Below are positions 8,151 through 16,804 of a stretch of DNA of 64,000 nt, piece after piece; the stretch's first letter is position 1; each line of letters opens with the position of its first letter. Position numbers and translations under genes: made by a program. The DNA comes from G963704535 sp963704535 (GTDB lineage: Bacteria > Chloroflexota > Chloroflexia > Chloroflexales > Roseiflexaceae), in assembly GCA_963704535.1 (NCBI GenBank), contig OY969916.1:9610001-9674000 (forward strand), written 5' to 3'. The notes under the pieces are model-generated. The model saw only the letters and a program-made list of their open reading frames with translations. It searched no databases and was not told the origin of the DNA.

Positions 8151-8356
8151 TGGCGACTACGGCGACCGCAGAGTTTGGCAAGGGTCCTGGCTTCTGGACG
8201 GACCCGGTAGCGTTCCTGAACGGCGCCTGGGGCTTTTGGGACGAAACGTGGGCGGACTTCCGGGGCGGATACCAGGACGAGGACGCTGCTCGCCAGGGCC
8301 TGCGCGACTACTGCGCCCGGCTCGATGGCTACCGGGGTATTCTGTACCAGAGCTAG
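8150..8356 (+). CDS. Small hypothetical protein
   Basis: A 68-residue tryptophan- and glycine-rich protein (FWTDPVAFLNGAWGFWDETWADF). Its ATG overlaps the stop of the previous gene; a GTG one codon upstream is also possible. It stands 11 bases before the primase start. The family is not recognised. Confidence 0.5.
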   Translation: MATTATAEFGKGPGFWTDPVAFLNGAWGFWDETWADFRGGYQDEDAARQGLRDYCARLDGYRGILYQS

Positions 8357-8367
8357 GGGAGGCCCCG

Positions 8368-9504
8368 ATGACGACTGCGTTCAGCATACGAGTGGCCCGT
8401 AATTCTGGCCGCTGGCAGGCTGCGGAGCGCCAGGGCGACAGGGAAACCAGCGTCTTCGAGCGCGTCCGCAGCGAGGTGGACCTGCACAAAGTTCTGCCGC
8501 CCTCTGGAGCTTACAAAGAGTTCGACGGCTACTACCTGGCTCACTGCATCAACCCGGAGCACCCGGACACCCAGCTCTCGCTGCTGGTGTTCCACGACGG
8601 GGTGAAGTGCCAGGCGTGCGGCTTAAAGGCCGACACCACCGATGTATACCTGATGTTCCACCCGGAGCTGAGTAAGTTCGAGGCGGCGGTGGCCCTCCTG
8701 AGCGGCAACTACCGCATCGACGGCGACGCCAAGGCCAAGCCCAAAGTCCTCCGCTCTCTGGACCCCGACCAGGCGTTGAAGTACCACCTGGCGCTGGCCG
8801 GGCACCCTGATCGGGTTGAACAACTGGAGAAGGTGTTCGGCTTCGAGCGGAGGGCCATCCAGCACTTCCGCCTTGGGTGGGCGCGAGTTCTGGTGCCGAT
8901 AATGCCCGACGAATACCACCTGGTTGAGACGGCTCCCGACATCGAGTGGCGCCAGAAAGAGGGGCGCGACCCTGAGCCGTACCAGTGGCAGTGGCGGTTC
9001 AGCGTCCCGGTGTTCGACGGCGGGCGCGACAGCCTGCGTCAGATGCTCTACCGCAAAGCGAACGACACCGACCTGGGCAAGAAAATACAAATGGAGTACC
9101 GCGCCGGGACGAGCTGGCTCTTCAACGGGAACGCACTCGACGACGCTGAGTATGTCGTGTTCAGCAGCGGCTGGGGCGATGCGATTGTGCAATGGCAGTG
9201 GGGCATCCCTGCCGTAAGCGGCATCAGCGGCGACGGGCAGTTCCGTGGTGAGTGGATACCCAGGCTCAAGCAGATTAGGCGACTGTACAGCGCGACCGAC
9301 GCAGACACTGCCGGCCTAAAGCTCAGGGAGCGGCTCAGCGCCGAGATACCCTGGATACGCCACATCACGCTGCCCTATCCCATCGGGACCAAGAAGGACG
9401 TGCGCGATTACCACCTCGACGGACACGGCGGTGACGAATACAAACGCCTGATGAAGCGCGCCGATATGGAGGCGAGCTGGCGCACCCTGCGGAGGGTCAA
9501 ATGA
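8368..9504 (+). CDS. DNA primase-like protein (CHC2 zinc finger and TOPRIM)
   Basis: A 378-residue protein from ATG 8368, with GGGGAGG before it. A zinc-finger region lies at about residues 53-90 (HCINPEHPD ... CQACGLKAD), as in DnaG-type primases. A TOPRIM fold follows in the C-terminal half: VFSSGWGDAIVQWQWG, AVSGISGDGQF, then RLYSATDADTAG with the metal-binding DxD. It would make RNA primers for phage replication together with the DnaB-type helicase at 12177. In the usual TOPRIM motif the first acidic residue is a glutamate (VEGxxD); here SSGWGDA lacks it, so activity should be confirmed. Confidence 0.75.
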   Translation: MTTAFSIRVARNSGRWQAAERQGDRETSVFERVRSEVDLHKVLPPSGAYKEFDGYYLAHCINPEHPDTQLSLLVFHDGVKCQACGLKADTTDVYLMFHPELSKFEAAVALLSGNYRIDGDAKAKPKVLRSLDPDQALKYHLALAGHPDRVEQLEKVFGFERRAIQHFRLGWARVLVPIMPDEYHLVETAPDIEWRQKEGRDPEPYQWQWRFSVPVFDGGRDSLRQMLYRKANDTDLGKKIQMEYRAGTSWLFNGNALDDAEYVVFSSGWGDAIVQWQWGIPAVSGISGDGQFRGEWIPRLKQIRRLYSATDADTAGLKLRERLSAEIPWIRHITLPYPIGTKKDVRDYHLDGHGGDEYKRLMKRADMEASWRTLRRVK

Positions 9505-9770
9505 CAAAAGGGATGACTGAGCCAAGGAAGTACACGCAGACCGAGGTGGCGGTCTTGATGGCGGTGGACACATACCCGCGTGACCCTGCCGAGGCTCGCA
9601 TATGCGCCCACAGCCGCTACCGGGTGCCGGCTGATGTCTTTGACCGAGTGGTCAAGCGCCTGGTGAGGGACAAGGTTCTGCTGCCCTTTGCACACGGCGA
9701 AGGTCACTCGACATACGGCCTCGCTGAGCTGGAACAAGACTACTGGCAGGCGCAGGAGCAGCGGCGATGA
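9501..9770 (+). CDS. Small winged-helix-like protein
   Basis: An 89-residue protein whose ATG overlaps the primase stop (ATGA). The pattern TEVAVLMAVDTYP ... VPADVFDRVVKRLVRDKVLLPF reads like a winged helix-turn-helix. The next gene overlaps its stop in the same way. It could be a DNA-binding accessory factor of the replication operon. Confidence 0.5.
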   Translation: MTKGMTEPRKYTQTEVAVLMAVDTYPRDPAEARICAHSRYRVPADVFDRVVKRLVRDKVLLPFAHGEGHSTYGLAELEQDYWQAQEQRR

Positions 9771-9964
9771 CCCTTGTAGAGTACATCGGGCACCTGGTCG
9801 CCGTCTACGGCGGTGTGAGGGCCAAAGTGACCCACAACAAGTTCGTGATTATGGACCAGAACGGGCGCATCATCGACGAGGTAGAGCTGAGAGGTCGAGA
9901 TGACGATGACACCAGTACAAGAGCTTGTCGAAGCGCTGCGAGCCGCACACCAGCACAATCCTGA
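9767..9964 (+). CDS. Small hypothetical protein
   Basis: A 65-residue frame beginning with an ATGA overlap. The first 45 residues (MTLVEYIGHLVAVYGG, KFVIMDQNGRIIDEVELRG) look like a real small domain. The last 20 run into the start of the next gene in another frame (65-base overlap). It is coupled to its neighbours. The function is unknown. Confidence 0.5.
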   Translation: MTLVEYIGHLVAVYGGVRAKVTHNKFVIMDQNGRIIDEVELRGRDDDDTSTRACRSAASRTPAQS

Positions 9965-10643
9965 CCTGGTGCAGCTCGTTGACGGAGGCGTGGCCCTGGC
10001 CTTGGGCCTGAGCCATTTCGAGAGGGTCGCCCTCGCCGGCCTGCTCCTGGAGCTGGACTACCGCAAGGCGATGGAGCGCACTGGCGTCAAGCCCACTCAC
10101 TTCAAGGCGGCGGTGGCCTCCCTGATGGAGAGGGGCCTGCTGGAGATTACTGAACGGGACGGCAAGACCGCCATCAGCTTCGAGGGTGCTGCCCGCGTAC
10201 TGAGGATGCAGACCACTCACGAGGCTGAGCAGGAGCGTGAAGCTCTGGCGGACGCCGAAGACCGAGAGCCTCCGGTCGGTAGGCCGCAGCCCAGGCTGAT
10301 TATGCGTCCCATCAGGGAGCGGTTACTGCTCGACGCCCGCAGCGGGAGCAACGCGCAGCGTGGTCTCGCCAAGGTCTACGCGCAGCTCTACGGCCCGGTG
10401 CCTCAGCACGGATGGGGCGCCCTCGGCAAAATTGCAAACCTGCTTGGGCGCGACCAGGGAGCGCTCTTCCTGCTGGAGCACAGCTACAAGCAGATGCGGA
10501 ACCCGTTGCAGGAGCTGCTCCCGCTGGCGGTGGCCCGCGCAAAGGGCTTCCGACCAGACGACGCCCCCGATGTGGCCGAGCAGAAGCGGTTCGAGGCCGC
10601 CGTGTGGGCTGAGGCCCGGCGCAAGAGGGGAGCACTTGTATGA
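9900..10643 (+). CDS. Replication-operon protein with winged-helix domain
   Basis: A 247-residue protein. Residues about 30-100 (HFERVALAGLLLEL, KPTHFKAAVASLMERGLLEI) resemble a winged helix used for DNA binding. The C-terminal half (RLLLDARSGSNAQRGLAKVYAQLYG ... GALFLLEHSY) is a separate helical domain. It lies directly after the primase genes and could be a replication initiator or loader. I do not recognise the family. Confidence 0.6.
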   Translation: MTMTPVQELVEALRAAHQHNPDLVQLVDGGVALALGLSHFERVALAGLLLELDYRKAMERTGVKPTHFKAAVASLMERGLLEITERDGKTAISFEGAARVLRMQTTHEAEQEREALADAEDREPPVGRPQPRLIMRPIRERLLLDARSGSNAQRGLAKVYAQLYGPVPQHGWGALGKIANLLGRDQGALFLLEHSYKQMRNPLQELLPLAVARAKGFRPDDAPDVAEQKRFEAAVWAEARRKRGALV

Positions 10644-10693
10644 CCGTTCAGCGAGCGGCAGCGTAGAGGACTACCGAAGGTCTGAGAAGGTCA

Positions 10694-10727
10694 GGGTGCA
10701 GTCGAACGCTTTGCGGCGGCTGCACCC
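10694..10727. terminator. Hairpin between converging genes
   Basis: GGGTGCAG (10694-10701) pairs perfectly with CTGCACCC (10720-10727). It sits between the end of the rightward early operon and the end of the leftward lipoprotein gene, and could terminate both, although no T-run follows on either strand. Confidence 0.45.
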
Positions 10728-10728
10728 A

Positions 10729-11901
10729 TTAAGTTAGATCGTATACAGCATATATTGGCTCGATAAGAGGTTCTTCAGTCAAATAGGCTTGCAAGATTGA
10801 CAACACCATTTTGGACGTTTTAAGCGGCTGACAGTCTGTAGGAAAAACTTTATCTGTAGAAGAAAATTGAAACATTAGCTCACTGCCCGGAGGGGTGTAT
10901 GACGAAGCAATACTGCCAGTGGGTTTAAGATGAATATAACTCCCGTCCTCCTGGAAAATATCAATCTCTACTTCAAGAGCTGCTTGCGGTCCCGATCGGG
11001 CACTCAGGACTTCCCCGCCCCCTGATCCGGCTAAGAGGTCATAGCCACTAATATTTTTGATGGTAAGTGTCGCGGTGCATACATTAGTACCGACATCAAT
11101 GCTCGATACCTGAACGACTACCATTTTCGGCACTGTTAGTTCGTCCCCAATCTTCTTAGTATTGGTATCTTTTGGGAAAGTATAGCCAGGGTCTTGAAAT
11201 TGGTTATTCAAGTCGAAAGTCACGTCAAGTTTCTTGATCTGTGTGCCGTAATGCAGAACGAACTTTAATCCTGTAGCATTTTTAGGAACTTCAACTGGAG
11301 CCTCCCTAACCAGCCAAAACATCGGCGGTATAGGAAGGTTACTATATGGTCTGATGTAGTTTTGTGGCCGATAAGTGTAGTCTCCATCGGCCACCATATA
11401 GTAAGCAAAATTATCAATATCACGGTCAGGTACTTTTCCGAGGTTCTGTGCTGAATACTTTACGATGACAAACTCCCAACCTTCACGGGCTGTAAATGTG
11501 TTAGGCGTGAAAGCTGTGAATGTTGCACTCTTACTCACATCTATAATTGTTATTTTCCAATTATCGAACACAGCAGAGCGGCCATCGGGTTGTAATCCTT
11601 GTGCTTCTGTTGTCGGCGTGATAGGGGGTGTTTCAGCGGCGACAGTGGCATCCCCCCGCACAGCAATAGAGGTTTCTTCAGTAGGGGATATGCCTTGTGG
11701 TTCAGGTGAGGCTTGCTGTTCGGGTGATGGGGCCTGCTGCGGCTGTTGAGCTACTTGGGTTTGGAGTGCTCCGATCGTCGCCTGTAGTGATCCCTCCTGT
11801 GACGGAGCTTGACCACAAGAAGCGAGGAACAACGCCAGGAGTAAACCGCAAAGACCGAGCAGTAACACCCGCTGAGGTGGACGATATATATTGCACACCA
11901 T
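10729..11901 (-). CDS. Secreted lipoprotein, DUF4352-like; phage moron
   Basis: A 390-residue protein starting at ATG 11901, with GGAGG 6 bases upstream. The signal sequence ends in a lipobox (LALFLASCG), so the mature protein would be lipid-anchored. A low-complexity glutamine/proline/threonine linker follows at about residues 45-105. A beta-rich domain with FDNWKITIIDVSKS and GWEFVIVKYSAQNLGK resembles DUF4352-type extracellular immunoglobulin-like domains. The gene points opposite to all its neighbours and is visibly more AT-rich, so it is probably an acquired lysogenic-conversion gene. Superinfection exclusion at the cell surface is a reasonable guess. Confidence 0.75.
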   Translation of the reverse strand: MVCNIYRPPQRVLLLGLCGLLLALFLASCGQAPSQEGSLQATIGALQTQVAQQPQQAPSPEQQASPEPQGISPTEETSIAVRGDATVAAETPPITPTTEAQGLQPDGRSAVFDNWKITIIDVSKSATFTAFTPNTFTAREGWEFVIVKYSAQNLGKVPDRDIDNFAYYMVADGDYTYRPQNYIRPYSNLPIPPMFWLVREAPVEVPKNATGLKFVLHYGTQIKKLDVTFDLNNQFQDPGYTFPKDTNTKKIGDELTVPKMVVVQVSSIDVGTNVCTATLTIKNISGYDLLAGSGGGEVLSARSGPQAALEVEIDIFQEDGSYIHLKPTGSIASSYTPPGSELMFQFSSTDKVFPTDCQPLKTSKMVLSILQAYLTEEPLIEPIYAVYDLT

Positions 11902-12092
11902 AGTTAGCCTCCTGGCCTGGGCCAACATTGTACGGTATGTTACACAAATATAGTGCTCCGGGATTAATAGAATGACGGGGATGCTGCAAAAGTATAATCT
12001 TTTTCCGCATATTTGTCAATAATTTTCATCTGATACGTGCTGACCACCGATCCCGACTACAACCACTTCCCGTCTCTTTGGTGTCTTATTGG

Positions 12093-12121
12093 TTGACATA
12101 CTGATGTTCTAGTAATATACT
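12093..12121 (+). promoter_or_regulatory. Early promoter P4
   Basis: TTGACA (12093-12098), 17 bases, TATACT (12116-12121). It drives the helicase operon at 12177. The dyad after the -10 box is weak here (AAATATG). The stretch 11902-12092 between the leftward lipoprotein gene and this promoter is AT-rich and holds no gene that I can see. Confidence 0.8.
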
Positions 12122-12176
12122 AAATATGCGCTAAAGAAACACCGGCGCACCCGATTTATTTTGTGGGGTTTACTCT

Positions 12177-13619
12177 ATGGCTACTGTGGGCACTCTCGAA
12201 ACTGGGTTCCGCGAGCTGCACCTGGCAGCACAGCTTATTGCCCGGCCTGACCTGACCAATATCGCGTTTCCTATCGTCACGAAGGGCGCACAAGGCGCGG
12301 ACCTGCGCGTTCTGGCGAACACCGTGGCGCGGGCGACCGTCAGCACCCTGTCGGCCACCGGCGAGACCTATGCGAACCCACTGGCGATGCAGACCATCTT
12401 GGCTGACCTGCGCGCCTGGACCGAGGACGAGGCTTCCGACATCGTGACGCTCACCTCGATGGTGCCCGACCGTGAAGAGGTCTCGATAGAGAGCATCATC
12501 GCGCTCAGGAACGACATCGAGAAAGCCTACAACGCCAGGGAGCTACAGCGCAAGCTGGCCGAGGGCGACCGCAGGCTGCGGGCCGGCGAGGATGCAGATA
12601 CGGTCCTGGCCGACGTGAACCAGGCCATCCGCGACCACCAGGACTGCTCGGTCGGCTACGACCCCAGCTCGGCGGCCCACCTGGAGCGGGCGTCTCAGGG
12701 TCTGGTAACAACCCGCTGGAAGGCGGCCTTCAACGTCACTGGTGGCGACCACCTGGACGATCAGGAGCGGGGCATCGACAAGGACGGGAACTTCTCGACC
12801 GGGGTACTGGCGAACGGGGAGATTGTCATCTTCTCGGCGGCTCAGGGCACAGGGAAGACCCGCACGGTGCTGAACTGGACCGACAGCCTGGTCGAGCAGG
12901 GCGCGAGCGTTTCCTGGCTCTGCGGAGAGGATACCGGCCTGGCGTACCTGCTCAAGCTCATCGGGATGAAGTTCGGGCTGTTCAAGTGGGAGCTGGAGTA
13001 TTACCTGGTCAACAAGCAGAAGTACCTCGACGAGTTCGGGCGTGACCGCCATCAGCTCATCGAGCGGGGCCTGCAATGGGGCCGTGACATCAGCAAGCAG
13101 CTCCGGCTCTATGACCGCAAGGGGAAGACGAACATCGCCCACTTCCCATCTGCGCTCTCGATGATGGAGGGCGACTGCTACCAGAACGGCACGGACTTTT
13201 GGGTGATTGATTACTTCCAGATTTTCAAGGGCGACCTGCAAGAGCTGGAGAGCTACGTCCAGGAACTGCTGAGCCTGGCCGGGCGCCGCAACGTCGGCAT
13301 CATTCTGCTCAGCCAGGTGTCCAATGAGACACAGAAGTACGGCCTGGTGCCGGGAATGGTCCCCACGAAGGGCACTGGAGAGCCGGGTCAGGCCGCACAC
13401 TACGCCTTCTATGCCACGGTGGACCCCGCTGTCGGCCAGAAGGAGCTGAAACTGGTCCAGGTCAAGGGTAGGAACGCCGGCTTCAACCTGTTCTTCCTGC
13501 ACTTCGACGTGGAGACCGGGCGCATCAAGGACTATGCAGGCGCACCGACCTATATGGATGTGCCAGCACCAGAGGAGGATAAGCCCAAGACAAACGGAAA
13601 CGGTAGAAAGCGAGGGTAG
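12177..13619 (+). CDS. Replicative DNA helicase, DnaB/RecA-fold
   Basis: A 480-residue protein. A helical N-terminal domain (about 1-170) is followed by a RecA-type ATPase core with Walker A SAAQGTGKT, Walker B VIDYFQIF, the sensor-like ILLSQVSNE and a VKGRNAG segment corresponding to the arginine-finger region of DnaB helicases. DnaB enzymes unwind DNA ahead of the fork; here the partner would be the primase at 8368. The N-terminal domain is not close to bacterial DnaB, so this is a divergent phage form. It starts 55 bases after P4. Confidence 0.85.
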   Translation: MATVGTLETGFRELHLAAQLIARPDLTNIAFPIVTKGAQGADLRVLANTVARATVSTLSATGETYANPLAMQTILADLRAWTEDEASDIVTLTSMVPDREEVSIESIIALRNDIEKAYNARELQRKLAEGDRRLRAGEDADTVLADVNQAIRDHQDCSVGYDPSSAAHLERASQGLVTTRWKAAFNVTGGDHLDDQERGIDKDGNFSTGVLANGEIVIFSAAQGTGKTRTVLNWTDSLVEQGASVSWLCGEDTGLAYLLKLIGMKFGLFKWELEYYLVNKQKYLDEFGRDRHQLIERGLQWGRDISKQLRLYDRKGKTNIAHFPSALSMMEGDCYQNGTDFWVIDYFQIFKGDLQELESYVQELLSLAGRRNVGIILLSQVSNETQKYGLVPGMVPTKGTGEPGQAAHYAFYATVDPAVGQKELKLVQVKGRNAGFNLFFLHFDVETGRIKDYAGAPTYMDVPAPEEDKPKTNGNGRKRG

Positions 13620-13624
13620 TGGGT

Positions 13625-14023
13625 ATGTTGCTGACGCAAGTGATGAACACCGAGACACGCGATGGCCTGTCTCCGCTGATAGATTTCCTGGTCCAGACCG
13701 CCAGCCGCCAGCCGGCGCTGCTGGAGCAAGAGGCACCCGAAGCGTCGTTCGACGACCTGGTGGCCTGGACAGAGGAAGAGGCCCTGATATTCGACGACCC
13801 AGGACAGGCGCGGCTCTCGGTGATGCTGGCCGAGGCACTCACCGCTATGAGTGAGCACGTCCACGCCCCCGCCGACCGTGTGCTTAGCCTGAGCGGCTTC
13901 CTGACGCGGGATAAGGCCGAGCTGTACATTAAGATGGCCGGCTCGCTCCGAAAAGCAGAGCAGCTCACAGGCATCGCCCGCTCGACGTTGTGGCGGGCCA
14001 TCCACCAGGAGGTTGCCGCGTGA
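13625..14023 (+). CDS. Hypothetical protein with C-terminal helix-turn-helix
   Basis: A 132-residue acidic protein; a GTG two codons upstream (13619) is an alternative start. Its last 35 residues (LRKAEQLTGIARSTLWRAIHQE) are a clear helix-turn-helix of the Fis/homeodomain-like type. It lies between the helicase and the RuvC-like resolvase genes, with the next start overlapping its stop. It is probably a DNA-binding helper. Confidence 0.6.
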   Translation: MLLTQVMNTETRDGLSPLIDFLVQTASRQPALLEQEAPEASFDDLVAWTEEEALIFDDPGQARLSVMLAEALTAMSEHVHAPADRVLSLSGFLTRDKAELYIKMAGSLRKAEQLTGIARSTLWRAIHQEVAA

Positions 14024-14532
14024 GGCACATCGCACTCGACGCCAGCTCGACGACGATAGGATGGGTATTGGCTGAGGATGGGCAGCGCCGGTTCTCAGGC
14101 ACGCACAAGTTAAAGGGGAGCATTGAGGAGCGGATAGCTCAAGCGCACCTCTTTGTGCTTGACCTGTTCAACACCTGGCCCGGAGCCGAGGTACTTGTGA
14201 CAGAGGCCCCTGCGGTGAGGTTCGCCAAAGGGGCAATCCCTCAGCTCAGGGTGAACGGCGTCATCATCCTGGCGTGTCAAGAGCGGGGCGTATCCTGGCG
14301 CGAGGTATCGGCCACCGAGGGGAAGAAGGCCCTGGCCGGGAGCGGCGCCGCCAAGAAGCCCGATATGATTGTGGCTGCTGCCCCGCACCTGGGCTACGAC
14401 CCTGCCAGGTTGACCATCAAAGGCAGCAAGACCACCCCATACCGGGCATACCTGGACGGGAAGCTGGTCTACGACGAGAACGAGGCTGATGCCGTGGGCG
14501 TAATGCTCGCCACACTTGCCGGCACTGAATAG
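14023..14532 (+). CDS. RuvC-like Holliday junction resolvase
   Basis: A 169-residue protein starting at GTG 14023, overlapping the previous stop. It has the RNase H-fold acidic residues of RuvC: IALDASSTTIGWVL near the N-terminus, VTEAPAVR in the middle, and YDENEADAVGVMLA near the end. It would cut branched replication or recombination intermediates before packaging. The length matches RuvC (about 170). Confidence 0.8.
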   Translation, partial: RHIALDASSTTIGWVLAEDGQRRFSGTHKLKGSIEERIAQAHLFVLDLFNTWPGAEVLVTEAPAVRFAKGAIPQLRVNGVIILACQERGVSWREVSATEGKKALAGSGAAKKPDMIVAAAPHLGYDPARLTIKGSKTTPYRAYLDGKLVYDENEADAVGVMLATLAGTE

Positions 14533-14556
14533 GCCGGGGATCGCCGTCGCCCCGGC
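14533..14556 (+). terminator. Terminator-like hairpin
   Basis: GCCGGGG (14533-14539) pairs with CCCCGGC (14550-14556), directly after the resolvase stop and before promoter P5. It is followed by ATTACTTT, so termination may be partial. Confidence 0.5.
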
Positions 14557-14574
14557 ATTACTTTGGCACTCAGG

Positions 14575-14611
14575 TTGACGTTCATAACACCAAATAGTAT
14601 ACTGTTAGTAT
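14575..14611 (+). promoter_or_regulatory. Early promoter P5
   Basis: TTGACG (14575-14580), 17 bases, TATACT (14598-14603), then a GTAT half-site at 14607-14610. AGTATAC and GTATCTT around the -10 box form an imperfect dyad. It drives the operon at 14658. Confidence 0.8.
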
Positions 14612-14657
14612 CTTACAAGTACATTATTAGGATACCGACGAGTGACAGGAGACGACA

Positions 14658-15581
14658 ATGGCGATTACGGCGTTGCGGCAGCGGACTGTTGAGCTTATCG
14701 AACCGGACGGCCAGCTTGTCCAGGACGATACCCCGATGCGCTACGAGAGCCTGGAGGCCGCTATCGACGACCTCAAGACCGAGGCCCTCAAGACCGAGGA
14801 GAGCCGGCTGCGGGCCGCCCTCATCATTCGGGACATCGAGCGCGGCGAGCTGTTCAAGCAGATACCGGGCTGCGACAGTATGAAGGCGTTCTACCCGCTG
14901 CTGTGGGCACGCCTGGAGAACATCTCCTGGAAGAGCACCAGCAGCTTCAAGCGCTGGCTCGCGCTCGTCAAGCTCTACCTGGAGCAGCTCGACCTGAACC
15001 GCGAGAAGGCCGTCCTCTCGGCCAGCAGTCTGTTCATTCTGGCACGCTTGGCTGACCTGGACCGCAAGACCGGCCTGCTGCGCGACGAGGCGTCCAAGGA
15101 AGGCAAGCTCGGCGCCTCTGAGTTCGACACTATGGCCCGGCTCGTGGTCTTTATGAAGACCGGCTTCACCCGCGAGCAGATGGTCTCCGGGATGGACGTG
15201 GCGGCTACCCGCAAGGTCCTCGACGATGCCGGCCTGGGCTATGCAGCCGGAACCTTCCAGGACCTGATGGGCTATGAAATCCAGTTGCCTGTCAAGGGCT
15301 GGAGCACCGCCGACACGCAAGCCATCGTGGACCACTTGACCGGCAAGGAAACCGACGAGGACGAGGACGACGAGGAGCAGGTCGAGGTTCACCGCGTCTG
15401 GAAGGGCTACGAGACCTTTGAAGGTGGCGTGTTCGTGGAAGCCATCGAGTTCCGACGCGGCGAAGTGCTGCTCGACACCATCGAGGTCGCCAAGCAGTTC
15501 AGCACCGCCGAGTTCGAGGTTCTGCGCGGCAAGGACGCCAAGCAGATTGCCGGCCAGGGAGGTGAGCAGGCCGGAGAGTAG
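14658..15581 (+). CDS. Early hypothetical protein, possible DNA-binding
   Basis: A 307-residue protein with AGGAG before its ATG. The N-terminal two thirds are helical with many charges (FKRWLALVKLYLEQLDLN). A very acidic patch (DEDEDDEEQ) follows, and a short beta-rich C-terminal domain (EFRRGEVLLDTIEVAKQF). It is the first gene of the P5 operon. I do not recognise the family. Confidence 0.6.
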   Translation: MAITALRQRTVELIEPDGQLVQDDTPMRYESLEAAIDDLKTEALKTEESRLRAALIIRDIERGELFKQIPGCDSMKAFYPLLWARLENISWKSTSSFKRWLALVKLYLEQLDLNREKAVLSASSLFILARLADLDRKTGLLRDEASKEGKLGASEFDTMARLVVFMKTGFTREQMVSGMDVAATRKVLDDAGLGYAAGTFQDLMGYEIQLPVKGWSTADTQAIVDHLTGKETDEDEDDEEQVEVHRVWKGYETFEGGVFVEAIEFRRGEVLLDTIEVAKQFSTAEFEVLRGKDAKQIAGQGGEQAGE

Positions 15582-15591
15582 GAGGTGATGG

Positions 15592-15924
15592 GTGGAAGAA
15601 AGTCTGGTGGGGATGCTCGTCATCACGAGGGCCGAGCTGGCTGCGCCTGGTGCGCTCTGTCGGGTTCTGGCCGAGACGCCTAAGCGCTTGAGGGTAGAGG
15701 TGGTCCATTACGGGAGCGTCGTCGGCAACGGTGCGCGGGTACACGGTGGTTCGGTGCCCTACATCAACAAGACTGATGTTTGGCTGGCTGACGTGACCGA
15801 GGCCCAGTACGACCGCTACCTGGAAGCCTACCAGAAGCGCAACGTCGCCCTGACCTCTGCCACAGAGGCTGTCGAAGCCGCGTACCGCGCCGAGCTGGCT
15901 GACATCTTCCCTGGAGGTGGGTAA
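15592..15924 (+). CDS. Hypothetical protein
   Basis: A 110-residue protein starting at GTG 15592 after GGAGGTG. An N-terminal beta-rich part (LVITRAELAAPGALCRVLAETPKRLRVEVV) is followed by a helix. The next gene begins inside its stop. The family is unknown. Confidence 0.55.
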   Translation: MEESLVGMLVITRAELAAPGALCRVLAETPKRLRVEVVHYGSVVGNGARVHGGSVPYINKTDVWLADVTEAQYDRYLEAYQKRNVALTSATEAVEAAYRAELADIFPGGG

Positions 15925-16172
15925 TGGCACACAGGGTTGACATAACCATCCAGGGCAACGGCTTGAGCGTGAGTGTCAACGGGAGGCGGGTTCGGCCAGA
16001 ACCGGACCCGCCCGCCTACGACCCGGAGGTTCGGCGCCGGGCGTTCGAGGCGCTGATGAAGGCTGAGGACAAACTGCGGGAGATGGGTATGGATGAGTGG
16101 GAGAAGTGGTGGGTCCTGCGCGAGAAGGTCAACGAAGCCTGGGAGCGCTATCACCAGAAGTACGGCACCTAG
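15924..16172 (+). CDS. Small hypothetical protein
   Basis: An 82-residue protein with a beta-hairpin-like start (DITIQGNGLSVSVNGRRV) and a charged helical end rich in tryptophan (MDEWEKWWVLREKVNEAWERY). It is coupled to the gene before it. The function is unknown. Confidence 0.55.
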   Translation: MAHRVDITIQGNGLSVSVNGRRVRPEPDPPAYDPEVRRRAFEALMKAEDKLREMGMDEWEKWWVLREKVNEAWERYHQKYGT

Positions 16173-16173
16173 C

Positions 16174-16193
16174 AAGTTGCAATTTTGGAACTC
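16174..16193 (+). repeat. AATTTT-loop hairpin element, copy b
   Basis: AGTTGC, AATTTT, GGAACT: a stem with one mismatch and the same six-base loop as copy a. It lies 11 bases before the GTG start at 16205, directly after the previous stop. Confidence 0.6.
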
Positions 16194-16204
16194 GGAGAAC
16201 AACC

Positions 16205-16450
16205 GTGGTTAAGGTAGAAATCACCGCCGAGCAGCTCATAACCGAAGGGCCGTTCGGCGCTATTTGTCGGCACTATGGTGCGGATGCGCTCCAGGGCCAG
16301 GGTGCAGGCTCCGGCAAGGTGAATGTCCTACAGGACGGCCTGGTCATCGGCCACATTCCCGTCCTGGCGGACGGCACCCTGGTTGACGTTTCCTTCGATG
16401 CAGAGCAGCCGGCCATATTCGTCAGCTTCAACGAGATGGTGAGGGTGTGA
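16205..16450 (+). CDS. Small hypothetical protein
   Basis: An 81-residue protein starting at GTG 16205. It is mostly beta strands (GKVNVLQDGLVIGHIPVLADGTLVDVSF). The start is set by the position of the upstream hairpin element and by the compact domain. Its stop overlaps the next start (TGATG). Confidence 0.55.
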   Translation: MVKVEITAEQLITEGPFGAICRHYGADALQGQGAGSGKVNVLQDGLVIGHIPVLADGTLVDVSFDAEQPAIFVSFNEMVRV

Positions 16451-16782
16451 TGATGCGGGTCATTCTCGAAAGTCCCTTTGCTGGGGAGACACCAGAGGCC
16501 ACTAACACGAACGTCGAGTATGCCCGCGCCTGTCTAAGAGACAGCCTGCTGCGCGGCGAAGCGCCACTAGCCAGCCATCTGCTATACACTCAGCCCGGCG
16601 TCCTTGATGACAACATTCCAGTGGAGCGACAACACGGTATTGATGCCGGCCTGCTGTGGGGTCTCGCCGCCGAGAAAACTGTTGTGTACACCGACCGAGG
16701 CATCAGTCGTGGGATGCGCTACGGCATTGCAAACGCCGAGGCCGCTGGCCGCCCTGTCGAGTACAGGCAACTCTACCCGTAG
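16450..16782 (+). CDS. DUF7768-type protein (deoxyribosyltransferase-like fold)
   Basis: A 110-residue protein with the signature VILESPFAG ... YARACLRDSLLRGEAPLASHLLYTQPGVLDD ... VVYTDRGISRGM. I recall this family as DUF7768, small proteins of phages and actinobacteria related to nucleoside 2-deoxyribosyltransferases (a Rossmann-like fold that handles deoxynucleosides or nucleotide ligands). A role in nucleotide salvage or in sensing a nucleotide signal is inference. Confidence 0.75.
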   Translation: MMRVILESPFAGETPEATNTNVEYARACLRDSLLRGEAPLASHLLYTQPGVLDDNIPVERQHGIDAGLLWGLAAEKTVVYTDRGISRGMRYGIANAEAAGRPVEYRQLYP

Positions 16783-16804
16783 TGTCCTGTTAGTGGTCGA
16801 TTGG

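Noticed and set aside
12543..13838. 431-codon minus-strand frame
   Set aside because: Antisense shadow of the helicase gene.
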